Assembly (NCBI RefSeq): GCF_023823685.1
Contig: NZ_JAMXBF010000001.1
Span: 434,001 to 498,000, forward strand
Reading direction: 5' to 3'
Length of the DNA stretch: 64,000 bases
Source of the DNA: Pseudomonas subflava
Lineage (GTDB): Bacteria > Pseudomonadota > Gammaproteobacteria > Pseudomonadales > Pseudomonadaceae
Below, piece after piece: positions 37,662 to 45,996 of this stretch. Positions within the stretch are counted from its first letter, which is position 1. Each line of letters starts with the position of its first letter. The position numbers and the translations under genes are program-made. A model generated the notes under the pieces. That model was given only the letters and a program-made list of their open reading frames with translations, was not told the origin of the DNA and did not search any database.

Positions 37662-37734
37662 GGTGGTGCCCCTCGGGCTTGTAATCAGGCTGAGCGAACT
37701 GTGCGCGTCGGGCTGTTTGGATAACAGACTCAGG

Positions 37735-37748
37735 TTGATCGGCAAAAA
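37735..37748 (-). promoter_or_regulatory. Candidate ANR/FNR box upstream of ccoG
   Basis: The minus strand reads TTTTTGCCGATCAA, matching TTGAT-N4-ATCAA at eight of ten fixed positions. Anaerobic control of ccoG by ANR is known in pseudomonads, which raises the prior. Confidence 0.4.
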
Positions 37749-37922
37749 CCGTATCAGATGGTGCGGTCGGCCTTTCGTCGGAGGGGCCCGAGCGTTAGCC
37801 CAGGCGGGCCGGTCCAATGCGCGGGCGGGGCAATCCCGCCGGGGCGTGCATGAGGATTCCACCCGGGCGCATTTCGGATCATGCGCCGGCCCGGTCGGTC
37901 TAATCGCTGACAGGAACTGGAT

Positions 37923-39425
37923 ATGGCTACCACCGACAGCATGGGCTGGACCTTCTACGGTCTGGTCGAAGACCGCTTCTTCGACGACAGCGGCGATCAC
38001 TACGTCAACATGGACCCCGGCGCCTACGGTTACAGCGCCGGCGAGCAGGTGCAGGGCCAGCTCACCCTCGGCGGCGCGGCGCTGACCGCCTACCTCGCCG
38101 CGCTGGACGGCGCCGGGCTGGGCAGCGTGGCCCTGGATGCCGGCGCCGGCGTAGATTTTGCGCTGCCGGTGCCGCGGGTCGGCGGGCTGGACCAAGACGA
38201 CTTCACGCCCTGGAGCGCGCCGGTGCTGACCCTGACCAGCCAGGGCCTGGACAAGCCGCTGGCCGATGCCCAGGCCTTCCTGTTCTCCGAGGACGATCCG
38301 GATGGGCCGAACTTCTGGATGAGCCAGGCCGACGCCGGCGGCTTCTTCTTCCGCGATGACGACGACGTGCAGATCCATCTCTACGGCGCCTGGGTACCGG
38401 ACGATGCGGTCGTCGGCCAGGTGATCGGCGGCGACGGCGACGAGGTGCTGACCGGCGGGAACGAGCTGACCCTGCTCTACGGCCGCGGCGGCGACGACGC
38501 CATGCAGTTGCGTTCCAGTGGTTATGCCTGGGGCGGTTTCGGCGAGGACGTGCTGCGTGGCAGTGGGGAGGCCGACTGGCTCTACGGCGGCTATGACGGC
38601 GATGTGATCAGCGGTGGCGTCGGTAGCGACCAGCTGCGCGGCGAGGGCGGCGCGGACCGTATCAGTGGCGGCAACGGCGACGATGTCATCCACGGCGATT
38701 CGCGTTGGCAGCCCAGCGGCGACGACCGTCTCTCCGGCAACGCCGGTGACGACCGTCTGTATGGCGGCTGGGGCAACGACCTGCTGCGTGGCGGTGCCGG
38801 CGCCGACCACCTGGACGGCGGGGAGGGCCAGGACACCGCCGACTACGCCGATGCCGCGTCGCGCGTCTGGGTCCGTCTCGATTCGCTGACCGCCCTGGTG
38901 GACGACAGCGAGGCCGATGGTGATCTGCTGCTGAACATCGAGAACCTGGGCGGCAGCCGATTCGACGACGACCTGCGCGGCAGTCAGGGCGACAACCGTC
39001 TCTACGGCCGTGACGGCGACGACCGGCTGATCGGCCTGGGCGGCAGCGATCGTCTGTACGGCGGGGCCGGCGACGATTGGCTGTTCGGTGGCGTGAGCAG
39101 CGTCGAGGCGGATGGCAACGACTACCTGAGCGGCGGCGAGGGCCGGGACACCTTCCAGGTTCGCCTGAGCATCCGGGAGCCGGATTCGGGCGGCTTTCTG
39201 GATGCCGACTTCGGTACCGATACGATCCTGGATTTCAATCCCCGGGAAGACCTTCTCCAGTTCGTCGCCTCCACCAGCGCCTTCAGTCAGCTGAACATCA
39301 GCGAGCACCAGAGCGCGTCCGGCACCGGCACCCTGATCGAGGCGAACAACCACAGCAAGGTGTACCTGCTCGGCGTGGTCGCCGATCAACTGAGCGAGGC
39401 GAACATGCAGCACATTCAGGCTTGA
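37923..39425 (+). CDS. RTX-repeat calcium-binding secreted protein
   Basis: A 500-residue acidic protein. Residues about 1-160 form a novel-looking N-terminal domain (GWTFYGLVEDRFFDD; a Gly/Ala/Asp-rich centre). From about 165 to 430 there are many RTX nonapeptides of the GGxGxDxLx type, such as GGNGDDVIHGD, GGWGNDLLRGG and GGAGDDWLFGG. The C-terminal ~60 residues (FGTDTILDFNPREDLLQF) are the usual type I secretion signal region. There is no Sec signal. No catalytic motif is recognised. No type I ABC/MFP/OMP set is adjacent, so its exporter is elsewhere. A properly spaced AGGAA precedes the ATG. Confidence 0.88.
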   Translation: MATTDSMGWTFYGLVEDRFFDDSGDHYVNMDPGAYGYSAGEQVQGQLTLGGAALTAYLAALDGAGLGSVALDAGAGVDFALPVPRVGGLDQDDFTPWSAPVLTLTSQGLDKPLADAQAFLFSEDDPDGPNFWMSQADAGGFFFRDDDDVQIHLYGAWVPDDAVVGQVIGGDGDEVLTGGNELTLLYGRGGDDAMQLRSSGYAWGGFGEDVLRGSGEADWLYGGYDGDVISGGVGSDQLRGEGGADRISGGNGDDVIHGDSRWQPSGDDRLSGNAGDDRLYGGWGNDLLRGGAGADHLDGGEGQDTADYADAASRVWVRLDSLTALVDDSEADGDLLLNIENLGGSRFDDDLRGSQGDNRLYGRDGDDRLIGLGGSDRLYGGAGDDWLFGGVSSVEADGNDYLSGGEGRDTFQVRLSIREPDSGGFLDADFGTDTILDFNPREDLLQFVASTSAFSQLNISEHQSASGTGTLIEANNHSKVYLLGVVADQLSEANMQHIQA

Positions 39426-39692
39426 AGCGCCGTGTCAGGGCGGGCCAGGGAACGGCCTGCGAGCGAGTGGCAGCTCTTCGCACCGCCTTGGCAAGAATTC
39501 CTTACGCAGTTTCGAGTGCATCTAGGTGGCCGGCGGCGCTGTAAGGAAAACTTGCCGAGGCCCCCGGTGCCGAGCACGGCGGCGACTGTTGCGGCGGCTT
39601 GTCGCAGGGCCGCCGCGCGGTTGTGATGAGGTCATCCACCCGTGCCACAGCGAGCACGGGCGACCGCCCACAACAACAATCATGGAGGCCGG

Positions 39693-40781
39693 ATGAACGC
39701 CGTGGCCAAGATCGATCAGCACAACCCCATCGGAACCGACGGTTTCGAGTTCGTCGAATTCACCGCGCCCACCGCCGAGGGCATCGAGCAGCTGCGCCAG
39801 CTGTTCAGCGCCATGGGCTTCACCGAAACCGCCAAGCACCGCTCCAAGCAGGTCTGGCTGTTCCAGCAGAACGACATCAACTTTGTGCTCAACGGCAGCC
39901 CCACCGGCCACGTGCGCGCCTTCGGCGAGAAGCACGGGCCGAGCGCCTGCGCCATGGCCTTCCGGGTGAAGAACGCCGCCCAGGCCGCCGCCTATGTCGA
40001 GCAGCAGGGCGCCACCCTGGTTGGCAGCCACGCCAACTTCGGCGAGCTGAACATCCCCTGTGTCGAGGGCATCGGCGGCTCGCTGCTGTATCTGGTGGAC
40101 CGCTTTGGCGACAAGACCATCTACGACGTCGACTTCGAGTACATCGAGGGCCGCAAGCCGGGCGACAACGCCGTCGGTCTGCAGCAGATCGACCACCTGA
40201 CCCACAACGTCAAGCGCGGGCAGATGGACGTCTGGTCCGGCTTCTACGAGCGCATCGCCAACTTCCGCGAGATCCGCTACTTCGACATCGAGGGCAAGCT
40301 CACCGGCCTGTTCTCCCGGGCCATGACCGCGCCCTGCGGCAAGATCCGCATCCCGATCAACGAGTCGGCCGACGACAAGTCGCAGATCGAGGAATTCATC
40401 CGCGAGTACGAGGGCGAAGGCATTCAGCACATCGCCATGAGCACCGACGATATCTACGAAACGGTGCGCCGCCTGCGCGCCAACGGCGTGGACTTCATGT
40501 CCACCCCGGACACCTACTACGAAAAGGTCGACACCCGCGTGGCCGGCCATGGCGAGCCGACCGCCACCCTGCGCGATCTGAACATCCTCATCGATGGCGC
40601 GCCCGGCGACGACGGCATCCTGCTGCAGATCTTCACCAACACGGTGATCGGCCCGATCTTCTTCGAGATCATCCAGCGCAAGGGCAACCAGGGCTTCGGC
40701 GAGGGCAACTTCAAGGCCCTGTTCGAATCCATCGAAGAGGACCAGGTCCGTCGCGGCGTGATCAAGGCCGAGGAACGATGA
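39693..40781 (+). CDS. hppD: 4-Hydroxyphenylpyruvate dioxygenase
   Basis: A 362-residue Fe(II) dioxygenase (4-hydroxyphenylpyruvate to homogentisate). Metal ligands are visible in QQIDHLTHNV, EGIQHIAMSTDDI and GPIFFEIIQRKG; the C-terminal KALFESIEEDQVRRGV gate helix is intact. GGAGG lies four bases before ATG 39693, which fixes the start over the more upstream ATG at 39642. It begins a four-gene tyrosine-degradation cluster ending with maiA. In many pseudomonads hpd is not linked to hmgA, so the clustering is noteworthy. No hmgR-like regulator is in the window. Confidence 0.95.
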   Translation: MNAVAKIDQHNPIGTDGFEFVEFTAPTAEGIEQLRQLFSAMGFTETAKHRSKQVWLFQQNDINFVLNGSPTGHVRAFGEKHGPSACAMAFRVKNAAQAAAYVEQQGATLVGSHANFGELNIPCVEGIGGSLLYLVDRFGDKTIYDVDFEYIEGRKPGDNAVGLQQIDHLTHNVKRGQMDVWSGFYERIANFREIRYFDIEGKLTGLFSRAMTAPCGKIRIPINESADDKSQIEEFIREYEGEGIQHIAMSTDDIYETVRRLRANGVDFMSTPDTYYEKVDTRVAGHGEPTATLRDLNILIDGAPGDDGILLQIFTNTVIGPIFFEIIQRKGNQGFGEGNFKALFESIEEDQVRRGVIKAEER

Positions 40782-40790
40782 GCCCCTTCC

Positions 40791-40811
40791 GTAGGGTGCG
40801 CCGCGCGCACC
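40791..40811. repeat. Dispersed GTAGGGTGCGCC-family palindrome (single copy)
   Basis: GTAGGGTGCGCC followed by GCGCGCACC, ten bases after the hppD stop. It is nearly identical to the copy at 11282 and to units of the tandem array at 55073. Confidence 0.7.
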
Positions 40812-40863
40812 ATAAAGGCCTCGTCATGCGGTGCGCCCGCGACACCCTGCCGGGAGTCAGCTC

Positions 40864-42003
40864 ATGAGCCGCAAATGGATCAGCTTCCCCCTGCGCGAGG
40901 GCGAGCATTCGCGCCAGGCCCACTGCGATTTTCCCGAGGGCACCTACGAGCGGGAGATGGGCCGCGAGGGCTTCTTCGGCCCGGTGACCCACCTGCACCA
41001 CAAGCACCCGCCCACCGGCTGGATCGATTGGGAAGGCCCGCTGCGCCCACACGCGTTCAACTTCAACAGGATTGCCAGCGAGCGCGACTGCCCGCTGGAG
41101 GCGCCGCTGTGCCTGCACAACGCCGACGTGAAGCTGCGCGTGTGGAAGACCGCCGAAACCATGCGCCACCTGGTGCGCAACAGCGACGGTGACGAGCTGC
41201 TGTTCGTGCATGACGGGGCAGGGCACTTCTACTGCGACTTCGGCCACCTGGAATACCGCGATGGCGACTACCTGGTAATCCCGCGCGGCACCGCCTGGCG
41301 CATCGAGCCGAGCGCGCCCAGCCACTTCCTGTTGATCGAGAACACCGACGGCGCCTACCAGCTGCCGGACAAGGGCCTGCTCGGCCCGCAGGCGATCTTC
41401 GACCCGGCGGTGCTCGACCACCCGCGCATCGACGACGCCTTCAAGGCCCAGCAGGACGAGCGCACCTGGCAGATCCGCATCAAGCGGCGCAACCAGATCA
41501 GCACCGTCACCTATCCGTACAACCCGCTGGATGCGGTCGGCTGGCACGGCGACAACACGGTGGTGCGCCTGAACTGGCGCGATATCCGCCCGCTGATGAG
41601 CCATCGCTACCACCTGCCGCCGTCGGCGCACACCACCTTCGTCGCCAGCGGCTTCGTGGTCTGCACCTTTACTCCGCGTCCCGTCGAGTCAGATCCCGGC
41701 GCGCTCAAGGTGCCGTTCTTCCACAACAACGACGATTACGACGAGGTGCTGTTCTACCACCGCGGCAACTTCTTCAGCCGCGACAACATCGAGGCTGGGA
41801 TGGTGACGTTGCACCCTTGCGGCTTCCCCCATGGCCCGCACCCCAAGGCGCTGAAGAAGGCCCAGGAAGACCCGGCCACCTTCGCCGAGGAAGTGGCCGT
41901 GATGATCGACACCCGCCGCGCGCTGGAGGTGGCCGAGGCCGCCGCCGCGGTGGACGTGCCCGAGTACGTGAACTCCTGGCGTGCGCCGGGGAAACAAGGC
42001 TGA
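40864..42003 (+). CDS. hmgA: Homogentisate 1,2-dioxygenase (short form)
   Basis: A 379-residue cupin-type dioxygenase opening the homogentisate ring to maleylacetoacetate. Diagnostic residues are VPFFHNNDDYDEVLFYHRG, holding the His and Glu iron ligands, and the HPCGFPHGPHPKA loop with the last His. The protein is about 50 residues shorter than the familiar ~430-residue HmgA of P. putida and P. aeruginosa, with the shortening spread through the N-terminal region. Neighbours hppD, fahA and maiA support the role. The start at 40864 has GGGAG upstream. Confidence 0.85.
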   Translation: MSRKWISFPLREGEHSRQAHCDFPEGTYEREMGREGFFGPVTHLHHKHPPTGWIDWEGPLRPHAFNFNRIASERDCPLEAPLCLHNADVKLRVWKTAETMRHLVRNSDGDELLFVHDGAGHFYCDFGHLEYRDGDYLVIPRGTAWRIEPSAPSHFLLIENTDGAYQLPDKGLLGPQAIFDPAVLDHPRIDDAFKAQQDERTWQIRIKRRNQISTVTYPYNPLDAVGWHGDNTVVRLNWRDIRPLMSHRYHLPPSAHTTFVASGFVVCTFTPRPVESDPGALKVPFFHNNDDYDEVLFYHRGNFFSRDNIEAGMVTLHPCGFPHGPHPKALKKAQEDPATFAEEVAVMIDTRRALEVAEAAAAVDVPEYVNSWRAPGKQG

Positions 42004-42020
42004 GAACTACACGGACTATT

Positions 42021-42121
42021 CCCTCTCCCCTCGGGGGAGAGGGCCAGGGAGAGGGGCAGGCAATCTCACCCTCTGCCTACGCGGCCCGCCCCGACCCCTC
42101 TCCCACGAGTGGTAGAGGGGA
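42021..42121. repeat. CCCTCTCCC hairpin repeats between hmgA and fahA
   Basis: CCCTCTCCCC (42021-42030) pairs with GGGGAGAGGG (42034-42043), followed by AGGGAGAGGGG. A second, imperfect complementary motif with CCCCTCTCCC and GGTAGAGGGG occupies about 42095-42117. Related copies occur at 43861, 52192-52289 and 53426. Confidence 0.65.
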
Positions 42122-42148
42122 GAACAGCTCAATGCATAGGAACAACTC

Positions 42149-43129
42149 ATGAAACTCGCATCACTCAACCAGGGCCGCGACGGCGAACTGGTCGTCGTCT
42201 CCCGCGATCTGACCCGCGCCGTCAAGGTGCCGCAGATCGCCGCTACCCTGCAGGCCGCGCTGGACGACTGGGCGACCAAGCGCCCGCTGCTGGAGTCGGT
42301 CTACCAGCGCCTCAACGACGGGCTGATCGACGAGGCCTTCGTCTTCGACCAGGCCGACTGCCACAGCCCGCTACCGCGCGCCTATCACTGGGCCGACGGC
42401 AGCGCCTACGTCAACCATGTCGAGCTGGTGCGCAAGGCGCGTGGCGCGGAAATGCCGGAATCCTTCTGGCACGACCCGCTGATGTACCAGGGCGGCGCCG
42501 ACAGCTTCATCGCGCCGCACGCAGCGATCCAGATGGCCGACGAGGCCTGGGGCATCGACCTGGAGGCGGAGATCGCGGTGATCACCGACGACGTGCCCAT
42601 GGGCGCCACGGCGGCCCAGGCGGCCGAGCGCATCCAGCTGCTGATGCTGGTCAACGACGTGTCGCTGCGCAACCTGATCCCCGGCGAGCTGGCCAAGGGC
42701 TTCGGCTTCTACCAGAGCAAGCCGTCGTCGAGCTTCTCGCCGGTGGCGGTGACGCCGGACGAGCTGGGCGAGGCCTGGAAGGACGGCAAGGTGCATCGGC
42801 CGCTGGTCTCGCATATCAACGGTGCGCTGTTCGGCCAGCCCAACGCCGGCGTGGACATGACCTTCAACTTCCCGATCCTCGTCGCCCACGCCGCCAAGAC
42901 CCGCCCCCTGGGCGCCGGCACCATCATCGGCTCCGGCACCGTGTCCAACTACGACCGCAGCGCCGGCTCCAGCTGCCTGGCCGAGAAGCGCATGCTGGAG
43001 ATCATCGAGCAGGGCGAGGCGAAAACGCCGTTCCTCAAGTTCGGCGACCGGGTGCGCATCGAGATGTTCGACGCCGCCGGCCAGAGCATCTTCGGCGCCA
43101 TCGACCAGACGGTGGAAAAGTATGAGTAG
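42149..43129 (+). CDS. fahA: Fumarylacetoacetase
   Basis: A 326-residue fumarylacetoacetate hydrolase producing fumarate and acetoacetate, the last step of tyrosine degradation. Acidic metal ligands sit in GIDLEAEIAVITDDVPMG, and the C-terminal GAGTIIGSGTVSN and LKFGDRVRIEMFDAAG motifs are intact. The order FAH before isomerase is that of the usual hmgA-fah-mai operon. The stop codon TAG lies inside a REP-like inverted repeat. A 145-bp spacer with two hairpin repeats separates it from hmgA. Confidence 0.93.
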   Translation: MKLASLNQGRDGELVVVSRDLTRAVKVPQIAATLQAALDDWATKRPLLESVYQRLNDGLIDEAFVFDQADCHSPLPRAYHWADGSAYVNHVELVRKARGAEMPESFWHDPLMYQGGADSFIAPHAAIQMADEAWGIDLEAEIAVITDDVPMGATAAQAAERIQLLMLVNDVSLRNLIPGELAKGFGFYQSKPSSSFSPVAVTPDELGEAWKDGKVHRPLVSHINGALFGQPNAGVDMTFNFPILVAHAAKTRPLGAGTIIGSGTVSNYDRSAGSSCLAEKRMLEIIEQGEAKTPFLKFGDRVRIEMFDAAGQSIFGAIDQTVEKYE

Positions 43130-43183
43130 CCCGGATTCAGTCCGGGAAATCCTCAGGCCTGTCCCGGATTGCATCCGGGCTAC
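43126..43183. repeat. REP pair (BIME-like) overlapping the fahA stop
   Basis: GTAGCCCGGAT (43126-43136) is the exact inverse of ATCCGGGCTAC (43173-43183). Each half is itself a hairpin (CCCGGA-N5-TCCGGG). The fahA TAG lies in the left arm and the maiA start follows 16 bp after the right arm. Confidence 0.75.
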
Positions 43184-43198
43184 GGGGTGGGCGAGTCC

Positions 43199-43852
43199 AT
43201 GCTGACGCTCTACGGCTACTGGCGCTCCAGCGCCGCCTACCGGGTACGCATCGCCCTGGGCCTCAAGGGCCTGGCCTACCGGCAGGAGTCGGTGCACCTG
43301 GTCAAGGACGGCGGCCAGCAACACGCGGCCGAGTACCGTGAGCTGAACCCGCAGGAACTGGTGCCGCTGCTGGTGGACGATGTCAACGGCGGCGCACGCA
43401 TCGCCCAGTCGCTGGCCATCCTCGAATACCTCGACGAGGTCTTCCCGGTGCCGGCGCTGTTGCCTGGCGATCCGGTCCATCGCGCCCAGGTGCGCGCCCT
43501 GGCCCTGCATATCGCCTGCGATATCCACCCGCTGAACAACCTGCGCGTGCTGCAGTACCTCAGCGCCGAGCTGGGCGTCGACGACGAGGCGAAGAACACC
43601 TGGTACCGCCACTGGGTGGAGAAGGGCCTGGCGGCGGTGGAGCAGGGGCTGGGTGGGCTCAGGGGTGGCCTGTCGCTGGGCAACCGGCCGGGCTATCTGG
43701 AGGCCTGCGTGATTCCGCAGCTGTACAACGCGCGGCGGTTTGCCTGCTCGCTGGATGCTTTTCCGAAGCTGCTGGAGATGGAGGATCGCTGCCTGGCGTT
43801 GGATGCTTTCAAGGCCGCAGCACCGGAAGCTCAGCCAGACGCAGTGCTCTAG
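43199..43852 (+). CDS. maiA: Maleylacetoacetate isomerase (zeta-class GST)
   Basis: A 217-residue glutathione-dependent isomerase converting maleylacetoacetate to fumarylacetoacetate. The zeta-class active-site stretch is YGYWRSSAAYRVRIALGLKG; the serine pair is kept, with Ala in place of the Cys seen in eukaryotic enzymes. QSLAILEYLDE is the glutathione-binding motif and HPLNNLRVL the C-terminal zeta marker. The start at 43199 has a weak GGGTGGG site. Last gene of the tyrosine cluster; a CCCTCTCCC hairpin follows. Confidence 0.93.
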   Translation: MLTLYGYWRSSAAYRVRIALGLKGLAYRQESVHLVKDGGQQHAAEYRELNPQELVPLLVDDVNGGARIAQSLAILEYLDEVFPVPALLPGDPVHRAQVRALALHIACDIHPLNNLRVLQYLSAELGVDDEAKNTWYRHWVEKGLAAVEQGLGGLRGGLSLGNRPGYLEACVIPQLYNARRFACSLDAFPKLLEMEDRCLALDAFKAAAPEAQPDAVL

Positions 43853-43860
43853 CTCTAATC

Positions 43861-43904
43861 CCCTCTCCCGTTTACGGGAGAGGGTTAGGGAGAGGGCGCT
43901 TTTG
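43861..43904 (+). terminator. Terminator-like CCCTCTCCC hairpin after maiA
   Basis: CCCTCTCCCG (43861-43870), loop TTTA, CGGGAGAGGG (43875-43884), then AGGGAGAGGG and TTTT. It is practically the same element as that after the amino-acid dehydrogenase at 53426. Confidence 0.6.
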
Positions 43905-43956
43905 TTCCTGCGTGCTTTCGTGCCGCTGCTGGTTTTCGTGTTGGCTTCGGCAGTGG

Positions 43957-44188
43957 TTCCGCCCTGCTGGGCGGGTCACTTTTTCCAATCGCGGAAAAAG
44001 TAACCAAAAACGCTTGCCCCCGACATCCGGCCCCGCCTGCGGCGGGGTTCCCTCACTCCATCATCGCTCCAGGGGCACGCCGCGAAGGGCCATCCCTGGC
44101 CCATCGCGTCTCTCGCGGCATCCATGCCGCTCAACCCCTTGCGCAATGATTCCGTTCGGCCTCCTGAAGGGGGCGTTTGGAGTTGCCT
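43957..44188 (-). repeat. Structured dispersed repeat, copy A (minus orientation)
   Basis: Aligned by eye to copy B at 45997-46237 in inverse orientation. Conserved blocks include TTGCGCA, GGGCCAGGGA and TTTGGTTACTTT. Four hairpins keep pairing with changed bases; on the minus strand CGGCA/TGCCG, CCCCGCC/GGCGGGG, ACTTTTTCC/GGAAAAAGT and CCGCCC/GGGCGG. It lies in a gene-free stretch. It may be a structured RNA or a non-autonomous mobile repeat. Confidence 0.65.
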
Positions 44189-44213
44189 GAAAGCTCTGTA
44201 TTCCTTTCCCGAT

Positions 44214-44261
44214 GGTTCCCACGCTCCGCGTGGGAACCCATCCCGTGACGCTCCGCGTCAC
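44214..44261. repeat. Twin CGCTCCGCG hairpins
   Basis: GGTTCCCACGC-TCC-GCGTGGGAACC (44214-44238) is followed by GTGACGC-TCC-GCGTCAC (44245-44261). The loops are the same while the stems differ but still pair, as in Pseudomonas REP-like elements. Confidence 0.65.
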
Positions 44262-44433
44262 AGAGCCGCCGGCAGCGCAAAACACGCAATGGACGCAGAG
44301 CGCCGAAAGCAACATTCCCACGCACAGGGTGGCAACGATCAAGTGGAGAGCTGATGTCGGCTGCAGACGGCTGTAGTTTGATGGCGGTGAGAAGCTGCAA
44401 TGAGCTGGCTGATGCAGTTTCAATGCTTTAAAC

Positions 44434-44460
44434 AAAACGCCCGGAACATCCGGGCGTTTT
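44434..44460 (-). terminator. Rho-independent terminator after the lipoprotein gene
   Basis: AAAACGCCCGGA (44434-44445), loop ACA, TCCGGGCGTTTT (44449-44460): a perfect 12-bp stem ending in A/T runs on both sides. It lies 50 bp downstream of the minus-strand lipoprotein stop and would work in both directions. Confidence 0.85.
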
Positions 44461-44509
44461 GCTTTCTGGGTCATGCAGGCGGCGATCTGCGTCTGCGAAA
44501 GGCACGCGG

Positions 44510-44902
44510 CTAGTTCGGAACCAGATCAATGCTGCCGCAGTTGGAGCCCTTGGTGGCGATCATGTCCACCCGCCTGTCCCGGTTGATTGCAACACGCATT
44601 TCGCAGTTGGCTTGGTTAAACACATCACCCCAGTATTCTTGGTGCACCACTTGCCCATTTACCGGGCCGGTGTAGGTGCCGAGGGCTTCGCGCGTGGTGT
44701 ACGAGGTGTCGTAGCCATACACCAGTACGACCCACTGCTTGTCGGTTATTCCGCCTATCTGTTGTGGCGCGCCGAAGTAGTCGATGACTTCAGCCGCCGG
44801 CCGACCCTGCCAGTAATTACGGGCCAGGGTATCCGGGACGTTCATGCCCGCGCAGCCGCTCAGCAGCAGGGTCGTCATTCCGAGCGCGATGATCTTTTTC
44901 AT
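44510..44902 (-). CDS. Small lipoprotein of unknown function
   Basis: A 130-residue protein with a lipobox (MKKIIALGMTTLLLSGCAG, Cys17). The mature part contains ARNYWQGRPAAEVIDYFGAP and ITDKQWVVLVYGYDTSY, a pattern reminiscent of SmpA/OmlA or 'outer membrane assembly lipoprotein-like' folds, but not enough to name it. Two further Cys (NCEM and SNCG) could form a disulfide. AAGGAGAG precedes the start, which overlaps the upstream gene by four bases (ATGA). A terminator follows. Confidence 0.8.
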   Translation of the reverse strand: MKKIIALGMTTLLLSGCAGMNVPDTLARNYWQGRPAAEVIDYFGAPQQIGGITDKQWVVLVYGYDTSYTTREALGTYTGPVNGQVVHQEYWGDVFNQANCEMRVAINRDRRVDMIATKGSNCGSIDLVPN

Positions 44903-45501
44903 TGCACGCTCTCCTTCGAGCCGCCGGTTGCCGGCTGAGGCATCATGTCGAATGCTTCATCGATTTTCTTCAGGATGGCTTCTTTTGCCAGCTCACGTCC
45001 TTGAGCGGCGAAAATCGCACCGGACTGCTCGTCCAAGGTCGAAACCTGCATCTTCCCAAGGTGGTGGTATGCACGATTCGACGCTCGTTCACCGGGCTTG
45101 CAGACAAAGTCCCGGCTCTTGATCATCCAGTCTTCTGGTTTCTTGAGCCATTCGCCGTCTACATCCTTGCCGGACCAGGTGTTGCTCCAGTCGTTATGCA
45201 CCTGGATGTTGGTGACGCGAGCTCTTTGCTTGGCACAGTCCACTTCGATATCGAGGAAACCGACCCACGCTGCTCCACCCTCCCGACTTTCCGACTGGAA
45301 AACGCCTGCCGTGCGAATGCCCCCAGGGCGACTGGCATTAGCCCCCGTACGATCATCGATGTAGTAAATGTGGCGGTATCCAGACTCCGCCTCTTCCTGA
45401 TGGACGATCCAGAAGTCGCCGGTAGGCGGGACATCCGCCTGCGCGGCGAACGAAGTACTGAGGAGCAAGGCAGGCAGTAAATGCCTGAGAGAAGGGCACA
45501 T
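44899..45501 (-). CDS. Exported protein of unknown function
   Basis: A 200-residue protein with a signal peptide (MCPSLRHLLPALLLSTSFAAQA). The mature protein contains GDFWIVHQEEAESGYRHIYY, AWVGFLDIEVDCAKQRARVT and DWMIKSRDFVCKPGE; the two Cys may pair. The pattern resembles surface-adhesin CesT-like or 'hypothetical exported' proteins, but no family is assigned. It is cotranscribed with the lipoprotein gene that overlaps its stop. AAAGGA lies before the ATG. The pair sits between the two inverted structured repeats. Confidence 0.78.
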   Translation of the reverse strand: MCPSLRHLLPALLLSTSFAAQADVPPTGDFWIVHQEEAESGYRHIYYIDDRTGANASRPGGIRTAGVFQSESREGGAAWVGFLDIEVDCAKQRARVTNIQVHNDWSNTWSGKDVDGEWLKKPEDWMIKSRDFVCKPGERASNRAYHHLGKMQVSTLDEQSGAIFAAQGRELAKEAILKKIDEAFDMMPQPATGGSKESVQ

Positions 45502-45724
45502 GGCGACAATCCTTTGCTGTTGAGACCATCGCAGGGCGAAAAGCCCTACGGCAGAGAGGTCTCGGAATCTAGCGGCGGGGCTTGGACGAAATCAAGTCAG
45601 CTCGCCCATTTTCACCGATTCGGTCAGGTTTTTGCGTGCCGATAGTGCTGGCGGCGCAGAGCGATGCTCGATAGTTACTGGATTTGATAGGGCATCAAAC
45701 GGGCACCCTTGAACTTCATCCAAT

Positions 45725-45750
45725 GGAAAATAAATCAGTCCCCTTTTCCC
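45725..45750. repeat. AAATAAATCAGTCCCCTTTT motif in an otherwise empty 770-bp gap
   Basis: The gap 45502-46275 has no convincing gene. It holds this motif, a REP pair and structured repeat copy B. From memory, near-identical GTCCCCTTTT/AAATAAATC motifs are found beside IS200-like or REP-associated tyrosine transposases in many proteobacteria; none is present here. A minus-strand frame ending at 45592 (NLTESVKMGELT) might be the tail of a lost gene. Confidence 0.4.
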
Positions 45751-45857
45751 ACTGCGTCTGTCCGTCGGCATGGTGCTCTCGGAGGTCCATGCCGCTCTGC
45801 TCACTCTCCCTATGGGGCGTTTGGCGCGGCCTGAAAGGGCACCAGCGAATGCTGTCT

Positions 45858-45929
45858 GTTGGAGCGGCTTCAGCCGCGATTCAGGTTACCCAGCAGTTGC
45901 CAAATATCGCGGCTGACCGCTCCCACAAC
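45858..45929. repeat. Pseudomonas REP pair (BIME)
   Basis: TTGGAGCGGCTTCAGCCGCG (from 45859) faces CGCGGCTGACCGCTCCCAC (45908-45926) in inverse orientation about 27 bp away, the usual paired arrangement of Pseudomonas REPs. Confidence 0.8.
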
Positions 45930-45996
45930 CATAACCATGCTGACTAGTTCCTCTAGGAGGGCGTTTGGCCGCGACCTGCCGAGACAAAAACCACAA

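Noticed and set aside
37662..39413. Upstream in-frame extension of ccoG to 1,055 residues
   Set aside because: The added part is antisense to the RTX repeats. CcoG homologues start at MSERIP, which has its own Shine-Dalgarno at 37661.
37923..39425. RTX protein as a substrate of the 19-33 kb system
   Set aside because: It has a typical C-terminal type I signal and no LEPR leader, and is separated by unrelated genes.
44061..44474. 137-codon minus-strand frame
   Set aside because: It runs through structured repeat copy A, the twin hairpins and a terminator; no coding signature.
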